A DNA stretch of 9,626 nucleotides, taken from the NCBI GenBank assembly GCA_021837545.1, contig JAKBFR010000093.1, positions 1 to 9,626 of the forward strand. The letters run 5' to 3'. The translations under genes and the position numbers were made by a program. The DNA comes from Bacillota bacterium. Its GTDB lineage: Bacteria; Bacillota_A; Clostridia; Clostridiales; Clostridiaceae. Positions 5,319 through 9,626 of the stretch are shown one piece after another. The stretch's first letter is position 1. Every line of letters begins with the position of its first letter. The notes beneath the pieces are model-generated. The model was not told where the DNA came from, searched no databases, and saw only the letters and a list, made by a program, of their open reading frames with translations.

Positions 5319-6611
5319 ATGAGAGAAAAAATAAATTCAAATAAAAAACCTTGGTTTGTAGGCTTCATGCTGTTTCTATCAGTGCTGGGTCCTGGCTTAA
5401 TAACTGGAAGTGTAGATAATGATGCTGGTGGTATTTCAGCCTACTCTGTAGCCGGAGCTCATTATGGATATCTTTTACTTTGGACATTAATTCCTTGCTT
5501 CATTGCATTACTTGTAGTACAAGAAATGAATGCAAGAATGGGTATCGTAACTCAAAAGGGGTTGGCTGACTTAATTCGAGAAAATTTTGGGGTAAAGATT
5601 ACCTTCTTTATATTTCTAGGTCTTTTAATTGCAGATATAGGTAATACTGCAACTGAATTTGCAGGTATTGCAGGAAGTTTGCAGGTATTTAATCTTTCAA
5701 AATATATATCAGTTCCAGTTGCAGTAATTTTAGTATGGCTACTGGTTGTCAAAGGAACTTATAAATCTGTTGAAAAGATATTCTTAGTTTTTAGTGTATT
5801 TTTACTTTCCTATGTTTTTTCTGCGCTGCTTGCTCATCCAGACTGGCACCAAATTGGAACTTCATTAATTAATCCTATACCTTCCTTTAATGGTGCTCAT
5901 GGAGAAGGTATAGATGCTGCTTGGATTAGTACTGTAATTGGTTTAATTGGTACTACTATTGCACCTTGGATGCAATTTTATATGCAGTCCTCCGTAATAG
6001 AGAAAGGTATTAAAATCTCTGAGTATAAATATGAACTTATGGATGTTATTCTTGGATGTACTGTAACGGTGGTAGTTGCTTTCTTTATTATTGTAGCTTG
6101 TGCGGCAACTTTGCATAAAGAGGGTATTACTATAAATGAAGCCAAGGATGCGGCAATGGCATTAAAGCCCTTAGCTGGTGATTTAGCATCAAGTATATTT
6201 GCCTTTGGTCTCTTGGTTGCGTCAGTATTCTCAGCAACAATTCTTCCACTAGCAACTGCATTTTATATCTGCGAAGCCTTTGGATTTGAAGCTGGAATAA
6301 GTAAAACAATGAAGGAAGCTCCAGAATTTTACGGACTATTCACAGCAATAATAATTATTGGTGCCGCAATTATTCTTATTCCAGGTGCGCCATTACTTCA
6401 AATTTCTCTTGGATCTCAAGTAATTAATGGAATGCTTCTACCAGTAGTTTTAATTTGTATGATGCTTATGGTAAATAAAAAGGACCTTATGGGTGAATAT
6501 ACAAACAATAAATTCAAAAATTGGGTTGGCTGGATTACAATAGTTATTTTAATAACATTAACTATAGTGTTGTTATTCCAGGCTATAATTCAAATATTGG
6601 GTTTTAAGTAA
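5319..6611 (+). CDS. Nramp-related magnesium transporter (NMT/NRMT type)
   Basis: A 430-residue SLC11/Nramp-family membrane protein with about 11 transmembrane segments (first ~18-40, last ~403-426). Two ion-site motifs differ from Mn/Fe transporters. In TM1 the usual DPGN aligns without gaps to DAGG (35-38, within DNDAGG): the metal-binding Asp remains but Asn becomes Gly. In TM6 the usual A-T-V-M-P-H block reads GTTIAPW (211-217): the transition-metal-selective Met becomes Ala (215) and His becomes Trp (217). These changes, the M-box upstream and the MgtE_N/CBS neighbour fit the known bacterial Nramp-related Mg2+ transporters. AGAGGAGG precedes the ATG; the 12-base gap shows cotranscription with the preceding gene. 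Uptake across the cytoplasmic membrane is expected at low Mg2+. Family call firm, Mg2+ specificity inferred. Confidence 0.9.
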   Translation: MREKINSNKKPWFVGFMLFLSVLGPGLITGSVDNDAGGISAYSVAGAHYGYLLLWTLIPCFIALLVVQEMNARMGIVTQKGLADLIRENFGVKITFFIFLGLLIADIGNTATEFAGIAGSLQVFNLSKYISVPVAVILVWLLVVKGTYKSVEKIFLVFSVFLLSYVFSALLAHPDWHQIGTSLINPIPSFNGAHGEGIDAAWISTVIGLIGTTIAPWMQFYMQSSVIEKGIKISEYKYELMDVILGCTVTVVVAFFIIVACAATLHKEGITINEAKDAAMALKPLAGDLASSIFAFGLLVASVFSATILPLATAFYICEAFGFEAGISKTMKEAPEFYGLFTAIIIIGAAIILIPGAPLLQISLGSQVINGMLLPVVLICMMLMVNKKDLMGEYTNNKFKNWVGWITIVILITLTIVLLFQAIIQILGFK

Positions 6612-6612
6612 A

Positions 6613-6710
6613 CTTACAACTACCAGCTGTTAAGAAATAAATCAGTCTGTCCAGTATTGCGTTAGTAAGTGTGATATTTGAAAAAACCTTACCCACTTGC
6701 TATAATTCCT
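6613..6710 (-). pseudogene. Remnant of an IS21-family IstB-type ATPase C-terminus
   Basis: Read on the minus strand, one frame gives NYSKW and, after a one-base shift at the GGG near 6692-6694, the next gives GKVFSNITLTNAILDRLIYF. Together this is the C-terminal signature of IstB helper proteins (N-x-S-x-W-x-x-V-F-x(4)-LT-x-AI-x-DRL). The tail after DRL is degenerate and the frame ends at a TAA overlapping the end of the Nramp gene. The rest of the gene and its IstA partner are absent. Identified by motif recall, without a search. Confidence 0.5.
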
Positions 6711-6741
6711 AGGAATTCGCTTTTTTATTTAGAACAGAAAA

Positions 6742-6791
6742 AAGGAACTATCTCAATTTAGAAATTACTTACTATTTTGAGACAGTTCCTT
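6742..6791. terminator. Bidirectional terminator between convergent genes
   Basis: AAGGAACTATCTCAA (6742-6756) pairs with TTGAGACAGTTCCTT (6777-6791), 14 of 15 positions, around a 20-base loop. It is flanked by an A-run on the left (T-run on the minus strand) and a T-rich stretch on the right. It lies between the Nramp gene and the convergent acetyltransferase and can serve both. Confidence 0.75.
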
Positions 6792-6799
6792 CTTTTACT

Positions 6800-7348
6800 T
6801 CAATATTCTTTTACTTCAAATTTACCAAACAGTAAATCGTCATGATAATTGCCGTCTATGAAAAAGTGGTCCTTTAATCTTCCTTCTAATTCATATCCGT
6901 TTTTCTCTAGTATTCTAGCAGATCCAATATTGGCGCTCACAACACTAGCATGAATTTTGTGAAGCTTAAGTGATTCAAAAGCGAATCCACTTACTAACTC
7001 AACACACTCAGAACCATAGCCCTTATTCCAATATTCTTTATTTAGAACATAGCCAATTTCAGCCTGGTTTGATTCTTTGTCAAAATTGAAGAGCATTGCA
7101 GTCCCTATAACGGTTTCAGTTGATTTTACAACAATAGAAGCATACAAATGAGTACCTGCTTCCTCACGTCTTATCAATTCTTCAACATGAGCACGAGTCT
7201 CATCAATTGTGTTCATTAGTCTCCAGCCAATATATTTTTTAGTTTCCTTATCGGAGGTGAATACATGCATGGCTTCAGTGTCATCAATGGTTACTGGTTT
7301 AAAATAAGTGTATTTTCCTTCTAACGAATGAAATAAATCCTTGTCCAT
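6800..7348 (-). CDS. GNAT-family N-acetyltransferase, RimJ/RimL-like
   Basis: A 182-residue cytoplasmic protein of the GNAT fold, the usual single-domain size. It has the RimJ/RimL arrangement: an N-terminal strand with FKPVTIDDTEAM (16-27), a central strand pair around GTAMLFNFD and AEIGYVLN (96-103), the acetyl-CoA pyrophosphate loop NKGYGSE (108-114, R/Q-x-x-G-x-G/A type), and the late KIHASVVSANIGSARILEKNGY block (131-152) typical of this group. Members acetylate ribosomal protein N-termini, other proteins or small amines and antibiotics; the substrate here cannot be told. The ATG at 7348 has AAGGAGAG (7362-7355) 6 bases upstream. It is a single-gene unit ending at the terminator at 6742-6791, with an A+T-rich upstream region that includes TATAAT-like sequence. 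Confidence 0.87.
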   Translation of the reverse strand: MDKDLFHSLEGKYTYFKPVTIDDTEAMHVFTSDKETKKYIGWRLMNTIDETRAHVEELIRREEAGTHLYASIVVKSTETVIGTAMLFNFDKESNQAEIGYVLNKEYWNKGYGSECVELVSGFAFESLKLHKIHASVVSANIGSARILEKNGYELEGRLKDHFFIDGNYHDDLLFGKFEVKEY

Positions 7349-7620
7349 TTTTTTCTCTCCTTAATGCTAAAATGTTATATTATATAATAATATAATAAGT
7401 AAATATGCTTATTTTGTAAATGGGTTAGATAGGAATTATGATTCTTTAGCATATAATAACTCCCAATTATTGTTATGTACCCCGAGGATGTGATAAAAAC
7501 TTGAAGTTTTTACTTTCTAACATTAAATGTAAATAGAGTAGTTTTTACAAATGGATTATCAGATAATAAGATTACTAGCTCTTTAAATTTCTAAACTAAA
7601 TGTACTTATATAAGGATAGG
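7349..7620. other. A+T-rich intergenic region
   Basis: Holds the acetyltransferase promoter region (an alternating A/T tract at about 7376-7400) and a perfect odd palindrome of 9-bp arms, TAAAAACTT-g-AAGTTTTTA (7494-7512). I translated both strands of the middle part and recognised no gene remnant. Confidence 0.5.
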
Positions 7621-8136
7621 CTATAATTTTTTATAGATCCTCATTGCAAAGACATAAGCAACAACTATTATTGCTATACATAAGGCGAGGGCAACCCAGA
7701 TATCATTTCCTACCGATTGGTTTGCTAATAAATTACGAATAGCTTCTACGATAGGCGTTACAGGTGGGAATAATTTTTTCAATCCCTCTAGTGTATCCAG
7801 AGCAATGATTTTTCCCTCATGAAGAATAGCGATTTTATCTGCAAGTTGTTCTGCTTCATCTAAATGTTGAGTGGTTAAGAATACTGTAGTTCCTGCATTT
7901 TGTAACTCCTTTACAATCTTCCAAACTTCTAAACGTGCTTCTGGATCAAGACCTGTTGTTGGCTCATCTAAGAAAATAATCTTTGGATTTCCCACAAGAT
8001 TCATTGCGATATCAATTCTTCTTTTCACACCCCCAGAGTAAGTACCCGCTCTGCGGTCTGCAGCCTCCGACATACCAAAACGATTAATTAACTCATCTGC
8101 TACTGCATTTGGGTTTTTAAGATGTTTAAGTAACTG
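7621..8136 (-). pseudogene. Broken ABC exporter: ATPase C-terminal half fused to permease C-terminus
   Basis: An open frame from GTG 8187 encodes 188 residues, but only residues from about 18 are ABC-like. There is no Walker A. Present are ELINRFGMSEAADRR, signature YSGGVKRR (50-57), Walker B IIFLDEP (70-76) and switch His108 (TTQHLDEAE). After DTLEGLKKLFP (to 141) the sequence becomes TPIVEAIRNLLANQSVGNDIWVALALCIAI and ends MRIYKKL, which is the last membrane helix and tail of an ABC-2 permease. The switch lies at about 7762-7767, within a short CCACCTGT stretch. So a deletion removed the end of the ATPase gene and most of its permease gene while keeping frame. The upstream end was lost where an IS3-family tail now lies. 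No ribosome binding site or intact promoter is evident. It cannot hydrolyse ATP normally. Confidence 0.82.
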
Positions 8137-8168
8137 GAAATAAAATGAGCAACCTTTGTTGCTTCGGT

Positions 8169-8255
8169 TCACTGGGTTATCTTTCACCAGTTCAATATAA
8201 AAATGCAGTGACTAAGAAGAGTTTTCCTAAAAATGGTTTAGGATACAATATTTAA
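8169..8255 (+). pseudogene. C-terminal remnant of an IS3-family transposase
   Basis: On the plus strand the frame reads SLGYLSPVQYKNAVTKKS and runs to TAA 8253-8255. H-S-x-LGYLSP-x-x-(F/Y) is the characteristic C-terminal end of IS3-group OrfB integrases, so about 28 codons of tail survive. The catalytic DDE region is absent. The remnant directly abuts the truncated 5' end of the minus-strand ABC gene, so the insertion probably caused that truncation. The right inverted repeat should lie after 8255, but I cannot place it confidently. Confidence 0.6.
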
Positions 8256-8266
8256 TATGTTATAAT
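8226..8266 (+). promoter_or_regulatory. Promoter of the ABC permease gene, with an overlapping inverted repeat
   Basis: An extended -10, TGTTATAAT (8258-8266), has no good -35 at 17 bases (TTAGGA, 8238-8243). The inverted repeat CCTAAA-aatgg-TTTAGG (8226-8242) covers the -35 position. The element lies at the end of the transposase remnant, so the promoter may have been brought by the insertion sequence. Confidence 0.45.
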
Positions 8267-8335
8267 TAATTGGGTGTTCACTATCCACCCCAAAAATGAG
8301 GTTGAAAAATCAACTTTAATGAGGAGGGATCATTG

Positions 8336-9574
8336 ATGATAAATGAAAACTTAAAAATAAAAAATGTTAAAGATTGCATTCAAGAAAATGTAGTCCCAAT
8401 AATCTTTGCCTCTCTTATTATTATTGGAATATTCCTTACAAAACAGACGCCACTGTCCATTATGAATGAACTGATACAAGGCTTTATTGGCAACGCCTTT
8501 TTGGTGCTTGCATTACTTATCCCAGTAATGGCAGGTATGGGTTTCAACTTCAGTATTGGCGTAGGGGCTATTGCGGGTCAAATAGGCATAATCCTAGTAG
8601 TAAACTTTGGATTATCTGGTTTTGTTGGTTTCCTTGCTGCAGTCGCTTTAGCAACACCATTTGCCATCCTATTTGGGATTCTAGCAGGTATGGTACTCAA
8701 TAAAGCCCGTGGTTACGAGATGATTGCCTCACTGTTTGTCGGGTATGTTGGAAATGGAGTATATAATTTCGTTTTACTCTATCTTATGGGTACTCTTATT
8801 CCTATTACCTCTTCACTTTTACTCACAAAAGGTACAGGACTCAAAAATGGCATTTACCTTAATCCTACACTGGGTCACTCCGTTGACGGATTGCTCCAAG
8901 TACCCTTCTTCCTTCTAATTATCGCGGCAGGACTTATTTTGCTTGCATTAAGCATTTATCATATGAAGAAAGACATGATGAACTATAATAAAACGCGAGT
9001 TCATTCCCGTATCATCCTAGCAGTTGCAGCCATTATCATCAGTGCTCTGATTATGTACATGGATGTCCTTCCAAAAGGGATCAGTGCTCTAAAAGCTGTG
9101 AAATTTCCACTCATCACAGGGTTACTCATCGGTTTGTTAGTGGTACTCCATCTATTGATTACACGCACCAAAATGGGAAAAGCTTTTCTTGAAGTTGGTC
9201 TCAATCAGAAAAATTCAAAAGACTTAGGGAGTCATGTATCCAAAGTTAGAATCTCTGCCATGGTATTCTCCACTGTTCTTGCATCCTGGGGGCAGATCAT
9301 CTTTCTGCAAAACACAGGATTTCTAAATACCTATGCCTCTCATATGAATATCAGTCTGCTCGGTCCACTTGCTCTCATTGTCGGTGGTGCTTCAATCAAC
9401 AAAGCAACAGTTAAAAATGCCCTTCTTGGCATCCTACTCATTGAAAGTTTCTTGATTATAGGAAAGACTGCTCCAAGTAGTTTTGAGACTGTCCGAGTTA
9501 TCATTTTTAACAGTGCGTTCCTTTATGCCTTTGCAATGTCTAAAAGCAAAAAATACAATTCTGACAGACTATAA
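8336..9574 (+). CDS. ABC transporter permease, BPD_transp_2 (sugar/nucleoside-type) family
   Basis: A 412-residue integral membrane protein with about ten hydrophobic segments. The N-terminal layout (soluble ~20 residues, helix at 20-35, then LVLALLIPVMAGMGFNFSIGVGAIAGQIG at about 56-84), the cytoplasmic GYEMIASLFVGYVGN (127-140) and the late ISLLGPLALIVGGASINKATVKNALLG block identify the type used by sugar, nucleoside and AI-2 importers of the ribose type. No motif tells the substrate. ATG 8336 is preferred (GAGGAGG 8321-8327 is 8 bases upstream) over TTG 8333. Such permeases need an ATPase, usually a second permease and a binding protein; none is in the window, and upstream lie only remnants, so partners must follow to the right or be missing. 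Codons look richer in C than in the neighbours (ATC, CTC, CTT), hinting at a different origin. Confidence 0.85.
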   Translation: MINENLKIKNVKDCIQENVVPIIFASLIIIGIFLTKQTPLSIMNELIQGFIGNAFLVLALLIPVMAGMGFNFSIGVGAIAGQIGIILVVNFGLSGFVGFLAAVALATPFAILFGILAGMVLNKARGYEMIASLFVGYVGNGVYNFVLLYLMGTLIPITSSLLLTKGTGLKNGIYLNPTLGHSVDGLLQVPFFLLIIAAGLILLALSIYHMKKDMMNYNKTRVHSRIILAVAAIIISALIMYMDVLPKGISALKAVKFPLITGLLIGLLVVLHLLITRTKMGKAFLEVGLNQKNSKDLGSHVSKVRISAMVFSTVLASWGQIIFLQNTGFLNTYASHMNISLLGPLALIVGGASINKATVKNALLGILLIESFLIIGKTAPSSFETVRVIIFNSAFLYAFAMSKSKKYNSDRL

Positions 9575-9626
9575 ACTACACACCTACCAAAAGTCATCGG
9601 GGGGCAGTCCTTTTTGTAATATAAGA

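Noticed and set aside
630..6697. Shared AAGTGGGTAA between the left cassette (634-643) and the minus strand near 6697-6688
   Set aside because: Only about ten bases, and the second occurrence is explained as coding sequence of the IstB remnant; most likely chance.
6704..6717. Perfect palindrome AATTCCTAGGAATT after the Nramp gene
   Set aside because: Followed by a T-run, but as a hairpin it leaves only a 5-bp A+T-rich stem; the 6742-6791 hairpin is the better terminator, and this lies at the edge of the IstB remnant.
7494..7512. Odd palindrome TAAAAACTT-g-AAGTTTTTA as a terminator
   Set aside because: Weak A/T stem, with no gene ending next to it on either strand; kept only as part of the intergenic note.
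8724..8918. Plus-strand 64-residue open frame inside the permease gene
   Set aside because: Alternative frame of a clear membrane-protein gene, without start signals or recognisable family.
9586..9617. Possible terminator after the permease gene (AAAAG ... CTTTT around a G-rich loop)
   Set aside because: Only five base pairs can be formed, and the window ends before the context can be judged.

Overview
The window looks like chromosome of a low-GC Gram-positive anaerobe of the class Clostridia. The evidence is the A+T-rich sequence, strong AGGAGG-type ribosome binding sites, an M-box riboswitch upstream of an Nramp-related magnesium transporter, DUF1659/DUF2922-like small genes, and a WYL-type regulator beside a pyridoxamine-phosphate-oxidase-like flavoprotein. 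I cannot name a species.

Layout. (1) 1-532, minus strand: N-terminal two thirds of an HTH/WYL (YafY-type) regulator that runs off the left edge. (2) 551-2824: a drug-export-type ABC operon (DrrA-like ATPase plus ABC-2 permease) lies between two copies of a ~160-bp regulatory cassette. Each copy carries a TGACA-N6-TGTCA palindrome, a promoter, a ribosome binding site and the first codons of a PNPOx-like gene. The left copy is a stub that stops after 17 codons. The right copy drives the intact gene (2781-3203). (3) 3297-3628: two small decayed genes (DUF1659-like and DUF2922-like). (4) 3641-6611: a magnesium operon. It has a promoter, an M-box aptamer, a terminator whose antiterminator can be traced by eye, a short leader ORF with a second pair of competing hairpins, a soluble PRC-barrel/MgtE_N/CBS protein, and an Nramp-family transporter with the magnesium-type motif changes. 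(5) 6613-6710: an eroded IstB (IS21-family) tail and a two-way terminator. (6) 6800-7348, minus: a RimJ/RimL-like acetyltransferase. (7) 7621-8136, minus: a broken ABC exporter, in which a deletion joined an ATPase to the end of its permease. Its upstream end abuts the C-terminal tail of an IS3-family transposase. (8) 8336-9571: a BPD_transp_2 family ABC permease with no visible partner genes.

How it works together. The WYL regulator probably binds both palindromes, so the flavoprotein and the ABC exporter may form one regulon made by cassette duplication. This is inference. In the magnesium operon, high Mg2+ should close the M-box P1 helix, free the terminator and stop transcription. At low Mg2+ the 3' P1 strand can instead pair with the terminator's 5' arm, letting transcription continue into the MgtE-like protein and the transporter. 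The right third of the window shows repeated insertion-sequence damage.

The strongest candidates for something new are the leader-ORF/hairpin switch downstream of the M-box (3953-4082), the transmembrane-less MgtE-like partner of the Nramp-related transporter, and the duplicated WYL-operator cassette flanking the ABC operon.
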